From assembly GCF_900129665.1 (NCBI RefSeq), contig NZ_FQWL01000002.1:744001-808000 (forward strand): 64,000 nt of DNA. Reading direction: 5' to 3'. Shown piece by piece: positions 38,065 through 47,106 of the stretch. A model generated the notes under the pieces. It saw only the letters and a list, made by a program, of their open reading frames with translations. It did not search any database and had not been told where the DNA came from. The position numbers and the translations under genes were made by a program. Numbering within the stretch: position 1 is the stretch's first letter; each line of letters starts with the position of its first letter. The DNA comes from Flagellimonas flava. GTDB taxonomy: Bacteria; Bacteroidota; Bacteroidia; Flavobacteriales; Flavobacteriaceae.

Positions 38065-38235
38065 TTAGTCAAATGCGAAGCCTGTTGCTATTCTATACAC
38101 AAAAGCGTAAAGCACAATGAAAAACATGATAAAGCTGAACCAGGCAAATATTTTAAAATACTTCTCTAGAAGTATGTGGCCAAGATTTCTGAAACCATCT
38201 AAATAGATTTCCTTAATAAGTACTAGTTTTTTCAT
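38065..38235 (-). CDS. Small single-helix membrane protein (56 aa), possibly DUF6747-like
   Basis: A 56-residue protein starting MKKLVLIKEIYLDGFRNLGH and ending YRIATGFAFD. It has a charged, amphipathic N-terminal half and one membrane helix (AWFSFIMFFIVLYAFVY, about residues 30-46). The sequence has clear protein character and resembles a short protein I recall from flavobacteria annotated DUF6747, though I am not certain of the label. Function unknown. A near-consensus -7 (AATCTTTG) lies about 29 bases upstream on the minus strand. Confidence 0.7.
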   Translation of the reverse strand: MKKLVLIKEIYLDGFRNLGHILLEKYFKIFAWFSFIMFFIVLYAFVYRIATGFAFD

Positions 38236-38270
38236 AAGTCAAGTTTTAAGATTTAAAGACAAGACAAAGA

Positions 38271-38453
38271 TTGGGCAAGGCTGAAGAGATAGGAAATGAT
38301 CGGGACGAACGGAAGAAAATAATTGATGAACGCAAAGGAGGCATCCTAAAATCCTTTGAAGCACAATCTTTTGCCGACCAAGTGCATTCGGAAAAAGAGG
38401 CGTTGGTCGATGAGTTCCTCGATGAAGTGTATTTGGGCAATTATATGAAATAA
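38271..38453 (+). CDS. Hypothetical short charged protein, doubtful
   Basis: A 60-codon frame beginning with TTG, rich in E, D, K and R and predicted helical (for example FADQVHSEKEALVDEFLDEV). The codon choice looks coding, and the opposite-strand frame looks like noise. Against it: there is no clear ribosome-binding site, the TTG overlaps the probable promoter of the small membrane protein, and the stop codon adjoins the terminator of the OmpA gene. It could also be the tail of a decayed gene. Confidence 0.3.
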   Translation: MGKAEEIGNDRDERKKIIDERKGGILKSFEAQSFADQVHSEKEALVDEFLDEVYLGNYMK

Positions 38454-38476
38454 AAAAGGCCCCAATTTTGGGGCCT
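38452..38476 (-). terminator. Intrinsic terminator after the OmpA-PD40 gene
   Basis: A perfect stem, GGCCCCAA / TTGGGGCC, is followed on the minus strand by a six-base T-tract, 8 bases after the OmpA-family stop codon. The plus side has no T-tract, so it is unidirectional. Confidence 0.85.
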
Positions 38477-38483
38477 CTAAAGG

Positions 38484-40547
38484 TTACATTTCTACTATAA
38501 TGAATTCTGAACGTCGGTTTTGTCGGTGTTTATCCCTACTGCATCGGGTGCCATCCCTACAATTGTTTAGCAATTGCTCCTCACCATAGCCATTGGCGCT
38601 CTGGATACGTTCGGCTTCAATACCATTGGCCACAAGATAATCCCTGGTGGACTTCGCTCGCTTGTCCGAAAGGTATTTGTTGTACGCCCTTGTTCCAATG
38701 GCATCTGTATGCGACTCAATTTTGATGACCATTTTAGGATACTCGGTCATTACGGCTACCAGTTTATCCAGTTCTTGGGCTGATCGCGGTTTGATGTTGA
38801 ACTTGTCAAAATCGAAATAAATGGTCTCCACCTCCAGTTTAAGCACACCTTCATCCTCGGCAATAATTTCCTCCAGCCTCTTCATGGGCTGGGTAAACGA
38901 AACTCTTTCATTGTTTTTGGTGCGAATTTCCGAAGTAGAATCAAAATACCCTTTTTTAACGGTTTTAACCGTGTAGCGTGAAACCGGCCTCAAATTTTTA
39001 AAGACAAAACTCCCATCTGGTTGTGTTCTGGTCTGAGCAACACGCACCTCATCCTTATCAAAAAGAAATACTTCGGCATCTGGAATTATGGTTCCATCAG
39101 CTTCATCCTCAATTATTCCGGAAATAGCATTTAGGTTTAGGATGTTCTTAAATGAATAAATGTCATCATCGCCCTTGCCTCCTTTTCGGTTCGAGGCAAA
39201 GTATCCTTTTTCGCCCCCCTCGTCTATGATATAAGAAAAGTCATCCCTATTGCTGTTAATAGGTTCACCTAAATTGATTCCAACACTGAAAACACCTTCA
39301 ACAACATCTGATTTATAGATGTCAAGTCCACCAAGCCCCATGGTTCGGTCTGAAGAAAAATAAAGAGCATCCTTGGTAATGTAGGGAAACATTTCTTTTT
39401 TGGAAGTATTGACTGTTCTACCAAGATTTAAGGGGTCGGAATAACCTCCGTTTTCCAAAATGTCAACTACATAGACATCTGTTCCGCCAAAACCTCCTGG
39501 TCGATCAGAAACAAAGTATAGTTTTTTACCATCCGGACTTACCGAAGGATGTCCATTGGAGTGATTTTCACTGTTAAAAGGTAATTCAACCGCCTTGGTC
39601 CATTCACCATCAACCAATTCTGAACGGTATATTTTTAGGTGGTTTATACCATTTTTGCCCCGTTTAAGCTTTTTCCCATAATTATTTCTAGTGAAGTAGA
39701 TGATGGTCTGATCAGGCGAAAAAGCTACAGAAGCTTCGTGGTATTTGGTGTTTATCTTGTTGGAAAACTTCTTGGCGCCAGATAAATCCACCCCATCTTC
39801 ATCAGCCTTGGCCACATAAAGATCTAAAAATGGCTGGTTGTTCCAGCGGTATTTTCTTGTAGTTAAAAAGGACGAATCCAAAGAAGACGCGAAAACCACT
39901 TCCGATTCATTGTGAAACATCGGGGAGAAATCTGAATATTTGGAGTTAATGGCCACGTTCTTGATCTCTACCAGTTGGGGAACGTCCCTTTCCGCATTGA
40001 CTCTGCCTTCTTCCCCAAGGCCGGTCCCATCCCTCTTCTGTCTATACAGTTTGGTAAGTTTGGCGGCTCTTCGGTAACGTCCGGTACCTTTAAGGACATG
40101 GGTATATTTAAAAAAGCGGTCCTCGGAAATTTCAGATTTAAAGGTTTCGTACAGTTCATGGTACCATTTATAAGCTCGCTCCATGTTTCCCGAATAGTAA
40201 TGGGAATCTCCTGCCCTGGACAAAAGATTTATGGAATGCTGGGCTTCACTTTTCTCTAAAACTATGTCGAAAACCCTGGCCGCTTCGGCGTACCACATTT
40301 TATCATAGAATTCGTTGGCTTGTTTTATAAGCTTTTCAGTAACTCCTTTTTTCGCCATAAACTTCACAAGGGCTCTGTTATTGAGTCCTTCGAGGTTTTT
40401 AATAAATGCAGTTCTGGAAGAATAGTTGGTTTTTGGCGTGTTTGGGGCTTCATAGAGTTCCTCATCCTCAAATTGCAGAAAGGATACAGATTGGGCTTTA
40501 AGCCCAAATGCAAGCAGCAGGAATAAAATGATTATCGGTCTCTTCAT
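38484..40547 (-). CDS. OmpA-family protein with PD40 repeats and carboxypeptidase-regulatory-like domain
   Basis: A 687-residue envelope protein. A signal peptide (MKRPIIILFLLLAFGLKAQ) leads to TPR-like helices (about 50-180), WD40-like PD40 beta-propeller repeats (about 200-450, for example HPSVSPDGKKLYFVSDRPGG), a carboxypeptidase-regulatory-like beta domain (about 460-545) and a C-terminal OmpA domain (from about 570) with IYFDFDKFNI, ESHTDAIGT and RRSEFIIVE for peptidoglycan binding. The same layout occurs in PorE-type and SprF-linked proteins. Here it stands alone, with no PorP gene beside it. The ATG of MKRPII was chosen over one 9 codons upstream because the signal peptide begins there and AAGGAAGGG precedes it. 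Confidence 0.9.
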   Translation of the reverse strand: MKRPIIILFLLLAFGLKAQSVSFLQFEDEELYEAPNTPKTNYSSRTAFIKNLEGLNNRALVKFMAKKGVTEKLIKQANEFYDKMWYAEAARVFDIVLEKSEAQHSINLLSRAGDSHYYSGNMERAYKWYHELYETFKSEISEDRFFKYTHVLKGTGRYRRAAKLTKLYRQKRDGTGLGEEGRVNAERDVPQLVEIKNVAINSKYSDFSPMFHNESEVVFASSLDSSFLTTRKYRWNNQPFLDLYVAKADEDGVDLSGAKKFSNKINTKYHEASVAFSPDQTIIYFTRNNYGKKLKRGKNGINHLKIYRSELVDGEWTKAVELPFNSENHSNGHPSVSPDGKKLYFVSDRPGGFGGTDVYVVDILENGGYSDPLNLGRTVNTSKKEMFPYITKDALYFSSDRTMGLGGLDIYKSDVVEGVFSVGINLGEPINSNRDDFSYIIDEGGEKGYFASNRKGGKGDDDIYSFKNILNLNAISGIIEDEADGTIIPDAEVFLFDKDEVRVAQTRTQPDGSFVFKNLRPVSRYTVKTVKKGYFDSTSEIRTKNNERVSFTQPMKRLEEIIAEDEGVLKLEVETIYFDFDKFNIKPRSAQELDKLVAVMTEYPKMVIKIESHTDAIGTRAYNKYLSDKRAKSTRDYLVANGIEAERIQSANGYGEEQLLNNCRDGTRCSRDKHRQNRRSEFIIVEM

Positions 40548-40720
40548 AAGCCCTTCCTTCTGAATAAAAATCACTCAGATACGAGGTCACACGCAAAGTC
40601 AAAGAACTTCACGTACTATTCAAACGCTAAAATAGAATAAGGTTGTAGCGCGAATAAGTTTTTGTTGTGAAAGGGGGAAATTATGGCATGAACACACCAA
40701 ATATGTTGTTCTTTATCGAC

Positions 40721-40742
40721 AAGCCCTTTAAATACAGGGCTT
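40721..40742. terminator. Weak inverted repeat downstream of tatA
   Basis: AAGCCCT and AGGGCTT form a 7-bp stem with an 8-base loop about 36 bases after the tatA stop, but no T-tract follows on the tatA strand. It may be a terminator or an mRNA 3' stabiliser. Confidence 0.3.
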
Positions 40743-40777
40743 TGAAGAGTAGGAAAAAACTGTTTAAATGAATGGAA

Positions 40778-40972
40778 TTAGGCGTCAGGTTCCTTGCCCT
40801 GCTCCAGTTTTTCATCTTCTTTGGAAGCGTCCTTAAACTCCTTGATCCCGCTGCCAAGACCTCTCATAAGCTCAGGAATCTTTTTACCACCAAACAGCAA
40901 AAGAACAACAACAACAATCAGTACAATTTGCCAAGGGCCTAGCATACCAAGAAAAAAAGTTTGAGCAATCAT
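40778..40972 (-). CDS. tatA: Sec-independent protein translocase subunit TatA/TatE
   Basis: A 64-residue protein with one N-terminal membrane helix ([15 protein letters not shown]), the hinge [15 protein letters not shown] and an amphipathic helix IKEFKDA, ending in a charged tail. TatA forms the size-variable pore for folded proteins with twin-arginine signals. No tatC is nearby. It is divergent from the M23 peptidase gene. Confidence 0.93.
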   Translation of the reverse strand: MIAQTFFLGMLGPWQIVLIVVVVLLLFGGKKIPELMRGLGSGIKEFKDASKEDEKLEQGKEPDA

Positions 40973-41124
40973 AATCGCAATGCCTTTAAATGAAAGGTAA
41001 AATTACTAAAAATAGCCCAAAGCCGCTTACCCATTAACGAAAATTAGCGAATAAGTCTGGACAACAAGCACATATAAGACATCGCATTTTAAAAAGCTTA
41101 ACATCTTTAATTGAAATCTAAGGT

Positions 41125-41132
41125 TATCTTTG
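41125..41132 (+). promoter_or_regulatory. -7 element TATCTTTG upstream of the M23 peptidase gene
   Basis: Matches TANNTTTG and ends 6 bases before the ATG, so transcription probably begins at or next to the start codon. No -33 TTG at the usual spacing was found. Confidence 0.45.
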
Positions 41133-41138
41133 TCCATT

Positions 41139-42008
41139 ATGGCCAAGGACAAAAAGAAAAGAAAGGAGATCAAACGCAAACTCCTGCACAAGTACCGTTT
41201 GGTGATATTAAATGAAAACACCTTTGAAGAGAAAATCTCATTTAAACTAAGCCGACTCAATGTTTTTGTGACAGGGACACTGTTCATAATAGTCCTAATA
41301 GGCCTAACTACGCTGATCATAGCTTTTACACCTCTCCGAGAATATATACCTGGTTATTCGTCAACACGCTTAAAAAGACAAGCTACGGAGCTGACCTATA
41401 AAACGGATTCACTGGTGACTGTCCTAAATTATACCAATAGGTATTTAGATAATGTCAGACTCGTGCTTCGAGGAGATATCGAAAATAATGAGGTAAACCG
41501 AGATTCCTTGTTCGAAAAATACAAGTTGGATCCGTCCACCGTGGATTTAACCCCAATACGGGCCGATTTACTGCTCCGGGAAGAAGTAGAACTGGAGGAC
41601 AAGTACAACCTATTTGAACGTAACGTGGAAAATGTGGGTAGTTTATTGTTTGCGCCGGTTTCCGGAACACTGTCCCAAGCTTTTGACCCGGAAAACAGAC
41701 ACTATGCCGTGGATGTGGTGGCCCCGAAGGACACCCCGGTAAAATCTATTGCTGATGGTACCGTTCTCTTTGCCGAATGGAGCGCTGAAACAGGATACGT
41801 GATTATTATAAAACACCAAGATGATTTAACCTCGGTATACAAGCACAATGGCTCCTTAAGTAAGTCCCAAGGAGATTTGGTACGAGCAGGGGAGGTGATT
41901 GCATCTATTGGCAACACGGGTGAGCTTACTACTGGGCCGCACCTTCACTTTGAACTATGGAAAAGGGGAAAGCCAGTTAACCCTTTAAACTATATCGACT
42001 TCAACTAA
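41139..42008 (+). CDS. M23-family metallopeptidase, membrane-anchored
   Basis: A 289-residue inner-membrane protein: a basic N-terminus, one membrane helix (about 44-66), a coiled region to about 120 and a LytM/M23 domain at about 185-285. Zinc ligands and catalytic positions are present (HYAVDVV, YKHNGSL, HLHFEL), so it is probably an active peptidoglycan endopeptidase rather than an EnvC-type regulator. The ATG of MAKDKKKRK is used; the TTG three codons earlier overlaps the promoter element. Its stop is directly followed by the GH3 start with no gap. Confidence 0.88.
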   Translation: MAKDKKKRKEIKRKLLHKYRLVILNENTFEEKISFKLSRLNVFVTGTLFIIVLIGLTTLIIAFTPLREYIPGYSSTRLKRQATELTYKTDSLVTVLNYTNRYLDNVRLVLRGDIENNEVNRDSLFEKYKLDPSTVDLTPIRADLLLREEVELEDKYNLFERNVENVGSLLFAPVSGTLSQAFDPENRHYAVDVVAPKDTPVKSIADGTVLFAEWSAETGYVIIIKHQDDLTSVYKHNGSLSKSQGDLVRAGEVIASIGNTGELTTGPHLHFELWKRGKPVNPLNYIDFN

Positions 42009-43505
42009 ATGTCCCTAAAATCCATTGCCGCAAAGTTGTTTGCCAAAAATGTGGCAAAAAAAACCTCCAAATGGGTGAACCACCCTCTAGAAACACAAGA
42101 AAAGATGTTTCAAGGATTAATTCGGGAGGCAAGTCAAACCAAGTTTGGCAAGGACCATGGATTTGATAGGATAAAAACACATAAAGACTTTGTGGAGCAG
42201 GTTCCAATTAGGGATTATGAGGAGCTTAAGGGTTATGTGCAGCACATCATTGATGGCCAAAGTGATGTGTTATGGCCAGGAAAACCAGCGTATTTTGCCA
42301 AGACTTCTGGAACCACTTCTGGCGCAAAGTATATACCCATTACTAAGGAATCCATCAAATATCAGGTAGAAGCATCCAGGAACGCCATTCTTAATTATAT
42401 CCATGAAACCGGAAACACCAATTTTGTAAATGGCCGAATGATTTTTCTACAAGGAAGTCCGGAGTTGGAGAAGAAGGGCGGCATTAAACTGGGTAGACTT
42501 TCCGGTATTTCTGCCCATTATGTACCCAATTATCTTCAAAAAAACAGATTACCTAGTTGGGAAACCAATTGTATAGAGGATTGGGAGACCAAAGTGGATA
42601 AGATTGTAGAGGAAACGGAAAATGAGAACATGACGGTGATAGCCGGCATTCCGTCTTGGGTTCAGATGTATTTTGAAAAATTGAATTCCAAGTCGGGGAT
42701 GAAGGTGGGTGAATTATTTAAAAACTTCCAACTTTTTATCTATGGCGGTGTCAATTATGAGCCCTATCGGGCCAAGTTTGAGGGATTAATTGGCCGAAAA
42801 GTGGACAGTATTGAACTTTTTCCGGCCAGCGAAGGGTTTTTCGCTTATCAAGATTCTCAAAACGAGGATGGAATGCTGTTGTTGCTGAACTCCGGAATTT
42901 TCTACGAGTTTGTAAAGGCGGAGGAATTCTTTGATGAAAGTGCAAAACGAATGACTTTAGCAGATGTTCAAGTTGGTGTGGACTATGCCATGATCATATC
43001 CACCAATGCGGGGCTTTGGGCGTACAATCTGGGAGATACCGTTCGGTTTGTTTCTATAAAGCCATATAGAGTTGTTGTTTCAGGGCGAATTAAGCATTTT
43101 ATTTCTGCCTTCGGCGAACATGTGATCGCAAAGGAGGTAGAAGAAGCTTTGCAATTGGCTATCGGGCAATCCGATGCGGTGGTCAATGAATTCACGGTGG
43201 CCCCGCAAATAGCACCTCCAGAGGGCGAGCTACCTTACCACGAATGGCTTATCGAGTTCGAAAAAGAACCTTCGGATAAAGAAAAATTTATAAAACTCAT
43301 AGATGAGAGTATGCAGCAGCAAAACAGTTACTATTATGACCTGATAGTTGGCAGCATACTTCAACCTCTTAAAATTACTGCTATAAAACAAGGAGGCTTT
43401 CAGGATTATATGAAGACCATTGGAAAACTTGGAGGTCAAAATAAAGTGCAACGACTTTCCAACGACCGTAAAGTAGCCGATGGGCTATCCCCTTTTGTTC
43501 ATTAG
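42009..43505 (+). CDS. GH3 auxin-responsive promoter family protein (acyl-adenylate/amide-forming enzyme-like)
   Basis: A 498-residue soluble protein. It carries the adenylation signature AKTSGTTSGAKYIP near residue 98 and ELFPASEGFFAYQ near 265, as in plant GH3 acyl-acid amido synthetases. A C-terminal lid domain begins after VVSGRIKHFISAFGEHV near 355. In Bacteroidota the substrate is unknown. It is translationally coupled to the M23 peptidase (stop and start abut). Confidence 0.88.
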   Translation: MSLKSIAAKLFAKNVAKKTSKWVNHPLETQEKMFQGLIREASQTKFGKDHGFDRIKTHKDFVEQVPIRDYEELKGYVQHIIDGQSDVLWPGKPAYFAKTSGTTSGAKYIPITKESIKYQVEASRNAILNYIHETGNTNFVNGRMIFLQGSPELEKKGGIKLGRLSGISAHYVPNYLQKNRLPSWETNCIEDWETKVDKIVEETENENMTVIAGIPSWVQMYFEKLNSKSGMKVGELFKNFQLFIYGGVNYEPYRAKFEGLIGRKVDSIELFPASEGFFAYQDSQNEDGMLLLLNSGIFYEFVKAEEFFDESAKRMTLADVQVGVDYAMIISTNAGLWAYNLGDTVRFVSIKPYRVVVSGRIKHFISAFGEHVIAKEVEEALQLAIGQSDAVVNEFTVAPQIAPPEGELPYHEWLIEFEKEPSDKEKFIKLIDESMQQQNSYYYDLIVGSILQPLKITAIKQGGFQDYMKTIGKLGGQNKVQRLSNDRKVADGLSPFVH

Positions 43506-43521
43506 ATTCCGAATAAAGGTG

Positions 43522-43550
43522 TTGCTTTCGTAGGAATTCGTGTATTTTTG
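43522..43550 (+). promoter_or_regulatory. Flavobacterial promoter TTG-N18-TATTTTTG
   Basis: A complete promoter: TTG, an 18-base spacer and TATTTTTG, ending 10 bases before the ATG of the next gene. It is probably the promoter for the phosphorylase-like gene and the Wzz-like gene that follows one base later. Confidence 0.65.
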
Positions 43551-43560
43551 TCGCTAAATT

Positions 43561-45249
43561 ATGATGACCACCAAAGTAAAACAGGCGACTAGGGCACAGG
43601 AGTCCACAAATGCCATTGAGCGATTGTACATTACCATGCGGCATTTGCTAAACCGAGGGTTTTATAAACCCTCTGGAGTTTCGGGAAATGCTTTGCGAAC
43701 AGCCTTGTTGTTATTGAGACCAGAAATTTATGGTTCCGTTGCAGAGAACAAAGCCGAGTTGAACGGTCTCATTTATGTTTTGGAAAGATTACCGGAAGGC
43801 ATTGAAGAGTGCCGGTTTATTAACCTTACCTCAGATGAGGGTTTTTCCAAATCCCATCTTAAATCCATAATCCCTCCCAAAAGAAGAAGAAACTGTTATC
43901 GAATAGACGATGAGCAGATGAATATTGAGATTACCCGGGGCCGGAGCGACATCTACGACATTTTAACGCATATAACCTTTCTATTCATAGAATCCGGGAA
44001 GATTTGCAAGCGCGTTTTGGTCGAAGACGGAACCGCTACAATAAGGGACTGGGATAAACTTACCAAATTTGTACAGGATACGGATAAAGATGATGCAGAG
44101 CGCGAAATAGCCATGATCCATGCTGCCAATATTTTGGGAAGGACCTATGACGAGGTGGTTGAAATGCAGGAAAAACTAAAAACCAGAGAGGACCCCGATC
44201 GTTTTTTGAATGTGGTGTATTGGTTGGGCAAGTTGGCCATTGAAGAGGAAACCACCGGCAATAAAAGAACCATCACCTTTAGCCCTTTGCTTCGCGAAAG
44301 ATTGGGGCACCATATCCATGGGGAGCGTTGGGCGCAAATGATTAAGGAAACACTCCATAAAAATAATCTTATGGATAGGCCAATTCATATCATTAGCGCC
44401 AATATGCACAGTGTTATGAATTCCCTCTTTGCTAAAAAAGCACTTGCCAAGGATTTTCCGGATACCGAATCCTTGGAAATATATGAGGCCCTGAGTTCTT
44501 CCAAAAACAAGGGACTTCGGAAAAAGGTACAGGAGATTGCCCAAAAGAATGGAATGTTCTTTCTGGACGACACCTCTGGTGCCAATATTGATGTGCAGAT
44601 TTTTGATACCGCAAAATTTGGGAAAAATGCTTGCTGCTTTGATTTACCAGAAGGGATGAAGGAGGATGAAAAACCCGTTATCTTTGTGATGGACTATGCC
44701 TTTGGCGAGCAGGCCTATGAGACCATAGATGAACTGTTGAAACCCATTGATTTGGGCGGTGGGAAACATTTTTTGAATGTGGACTCACTTTCCATAATGG
44801 GAAAAGCAGGGATTTTGGAAGGAGGAAAAGGAGATTTGATGATTCCATCTGCACATATTTTTGAAGGGACAGCGGATAATTACCCATTTGTAAATGAATT
44901 GTGTTCAGCGGATTTTGAGGGCCATGGTCTAAAAGTCTTGGAAGGAACCATGGTTACGGTTTTGGGAACCTCGCTCCAAAACAGGGATATTCTAAAGTTT
45001 TTCCATGAATCCACATGGAATGTGATTGGATTGGAGATGGAAGGGGTGCATTACCAAAAGGCGATACAGTCCGCCTCCAAGATTAGGAAGAGCATAAAGA
45101 AAGATGTGAAAGTACGATATGCATACTATGCGTCGGACAACCCTTTGGAAACCGGTAGTACATTAGCCTCCGGCGGATTGGGAACAACTGGGGTGAAACC
45201 CACCTACTTGATTACAGACCGGATTTTAAAACAGATATTCAATTCATAA
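43561..45249 (+). CDS. Uncharacterised protein with nucleoside-phosphorylase-like C-terminal half (possibly DUF6909)
   Basis: A 562-residue soluble protein. The N-terminal half is helical and I cannot assign it. The C-terminal half shows the ordered motifs of the PNP/MTA-SAH nucleosidase superfamily: VTVLGTSLQNRDILKFF near residue 467, GLEMEGVHY near 489 (the M-E-G ribose-binding motif) and YYASDNPLE near 521 (the catalytic S-D). I recall such proteins annotated only as DUF6909 in flavobacteria, but that label is from memory. Activity on a nucleoside or nucleotide substrate is inferred. It ends one base before the Wzz-like gene. Confidence 0.7.
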   Translation: MMTTKVKQATRAQESTNAIERLYITMRHLLNRGFYKPSGVSGNALRTALLLLRPEIYGSVAENKAELNGLIYVLERLPEGIEECRFINLTSDEGFSKSHLKSIIPPKRRRNCYRIDDEQMNIEITRGRSDIYDILTHITFLFIESGKICKRVLVEDGTATIRDWDKLTKFVQDTDKDDAEREIAMIHAANILGRTYDEVVEMQEKLKTREDPDRFLNVVYWLGKLAIEEETTGNKRTITFSPLLRERLGHHIHGERWAQMIKETLHKNNLMDRPIHIISANMHSVMNSLFAKKALAKDFPDTESLEIYEALSSSKNKGLRKKVQEIAQKNGMFFLDDTSGANIDVQIFDTAKFGKNACCFDLPEGMKEDEKPVIFVMDYAFGEQAYETIDELLKPIDLGGGKHFLNVDSLSIMGKAGILEGGKGDLMIPSAHIFEGTADNYPFVNELCSADFEGHGLKVLEGTMVTVLGTSLQNRDILKFFHESTWNVIGLEMEGVHYQKAIQSASKIRKSIKKDVKVRYAYYASDNPLETGSTLASGGLGTTGVKPTYLITDRILKQIFNS

Positions 45250-45250
45250 T

Positions 45251-46300
45251 ATGGCAGAACAACCCACAAACAATTCTACAGAGGAAATAGACTTGGGACA
45301 ACTGTTCCAAATGATTGGTAAGACATTTGAGCGCTTTTTTAATTTTATTGGGCGCATCTTCAAGGTAATCTTTCATTTGATCATTTTGCTTTTACTGTTT
45401 ATTCAAAAGAATATCATTCTGTTGACAGTAGCGGTAATTATTGGTGGCGTAGCAGGCTATTTTTTAGATAAACGACTTCCGGAAAAATACATTTCAAAGA
45501 TGGTTGTAGAGCCAAACTTCAATAGTGTTCAGCAGTTGTACAACAACATTGATTTCTATAATGATTTGGCTGAAGCACAAGACTCGACTACTTTGGCAAC
45601 AGCTTTGGACATTACTGAACATGAGGCCGGAAGCATCAAAAAAATATTTGTAGATTCTTATTCGGACGAAAACCAAAAGATCAAGCTCTTTGACAAGTTC
45701 ATTAGTGAACTGGATACCACCACAATAAAAACTATTGATTTTGACAATTACCTTAAAAACTTTAATTCACTGGATGCGAGGTTCCACCGAATTTCGGTCG
45801 TAAGCACGGATAGCCGTGTTGCGAAAAAACTTCAGCCAGCCATCGTTGGATCAATTTCGGTGAACGACTATTTCAAACTACAAAAAAGAATTAACGATGA
45901 AAACCTGGACCTACAGGAAAGGATATACAATCAACAACTTACCGAAATAGATTCACTGCAGAGCTTGTACAGAACAGTACTTGTAAAAGAAGCTGATAAA
46001 CCTATGCAAGGAACTAATATTAATCTCGCTGAAAATGGAGAGTCACAAAACAAGGAACTGGCACTTGTCCAAGAAAGAGAGGTCATAAAGGAAAAACTGG
46101 TTGAACTCAATGAGGAACGGGCCAACAAATCTGAAATTGTCAATGTGATTTCAGATTTTCCATCCAGGGGCGTTGAGCAGAAAGGACTTTTAAGAAGCTA
46201 CAAGGTACTGATGCCGCTTATTTTGTTTGGTTTAATCCTATCAATTTTAGGAATAATAGGGTTGAACAAATATTTAAAAAAATATAATTCGAACAAGTAA
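45251..46300 (+). CDS. Wzz-like chain-length/polysaccharide co-polymerase protein
   Basis: A 349-residue inner-membrane protein with N-terminal membrane helices (LIILLLLFIQ and IILLTVAVIIGGVAGYFL, to about 70) and a C-terminal helix (LILFGLILSILGIIGLNKYL, about 318-340) around a periplasmic helical domain with a predicted coiled coil (about 215-300). The start of the periplasmic domain, LPEKYISKMVVEPNF, is Wzz-like. Such proteins set polysaccharide chain length. It opens the polysaccharide locus but is only one base from the phosphorylase-like gene. Confidence 0.7.
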   Translation: MAEQPTNNSTEEIDLGQLFQMIGKTFERFFNFIGRIFKVIFHLIILLLLFIQKNIILLTVAVIIGGVAGYFLDKRLPEKYISKMVVEPNFNSVQQLYNNIDFYNDLAEAQDSTTLATALDITEHEAGSIKKIFVDSYSDENQKIKLFDKFISELDTTTIKTIDFDNYLKNFNSLDARFHRISVVSTDSRVAKKLQPAIVGSISVNDYFKLQKRINDENLDLQERIYNQQLTEIDSLQSLYRTVLVKEADKPMQGTNINLAENGESQNKELALVQEREVIKEKLVELNEERANKSEIVNVISDFPSRGVEQKGLLRSYKVLMPLILFGLILSILGIIGLNKYLKKYNSNK

Positions 46301-46470
46301 CCGAGGTCAATGCAGTGGGAATCTTCCCTAAATGATGTGGGTGGGCAGGTGTTTTCCATAAAAATTTAAACCAAAGGGCATATTGTCTAGACCGCGAATG
46401 ATAAATTGGCCACCTCACTTTTTAAAAGTGGAAATGGAAAAGGTTTATTGGCAATAATAAAGAAAGGTAG

Positions 46471-47052
46471 ATGACTATAGAAAAAACACCTTTGGAAGGT
46501 TGCTTTGTAATAGAACCTAATGTATTTCAAGATGAAAGAGGCTACTTTATGGAAAGCTTCAACACAAAAAAATTCACCCAAGCTATAGGTCAAGAGGTGG
46601 CTTTTGTACAAGATAATCAATCCTTTTCCTCAAGGGGTGTTCTAAGGGGCCTCCATTTCCAGAGAGGAAAGTATGCTCAGGCTAAATTGGTCAGAGTATT
46701 ATCTGGCAAAGTCTTGGATGCCGTTGTAGATTTAAGAAAAGACTCAAAAACTTTTGGAGAGCACCTAACTATGGAACTGAGTGCTGAAAACAAAAAACAA
46801 CTCTATATACCTAGGGGATTGGCTCATGGTTTTGTTGTATTGAGTGAAACTGCCGAATTTTTTTACAAATGTGACAATTATTACCATAAGGCAGCTGAAG
46901 GCGGTATTTTGTACAATGATCCTTCCATTGGAATTGACTGGCAGCTGAAAAAGGAAGAATTAACCATCTCTGCAAAGGACTTGGAACTTCCCGAATTTCA
47001 AAAACTAGGCCTCTATCATCCTGAGTTAGAAAACAGACATGGCAATCACTAA
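46471..47052 (+). CDS. rfbC: dTDP-4-dehydrorhamnose 3,5-epimerase
   Basis: A 193-residue cupin enzyme that epimerises dTDP-4-keto-6-deoxyglucose on the way to dTDP-L-rhamnose. It has DERGYFMESFN near 22, NQSFSSRGVLRGLHFQ near 50 (catalytic histidine in GLHFQ) and YIPRGLAHGFVVLS near 112. AAGG stands just before the ATG. rfbA and rfbB are not in the window, and the RmlD-like gene is 14 kb away on the other strand, so the rhamnose pathway is split or its remaining genes lie elsewhere. Confidence 0.95.
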   Translation: MTIEKTPLEGCFVIEPNVFQDERGYFMESFNTKKFTQAIGQEVAFVQDNQSFSSRGVLRGLHFQRGKYAQAKLVRVLSGKVLDAVVDLRKDSKTFGEHLTMELSAENKKQLYIPRGLAHGFVVLSETAEFFYKCDNYYHKAAEGGILYNDPSIGIDWQLKKEELTISAKDLELPEFQKLGLYHPELENRHGNH

Positions 47053-47106
47053 TGTTTTAGACAACGGATCATTTAATTTTGAAACTCCGTATATACCTGT
47101 AAGCGA

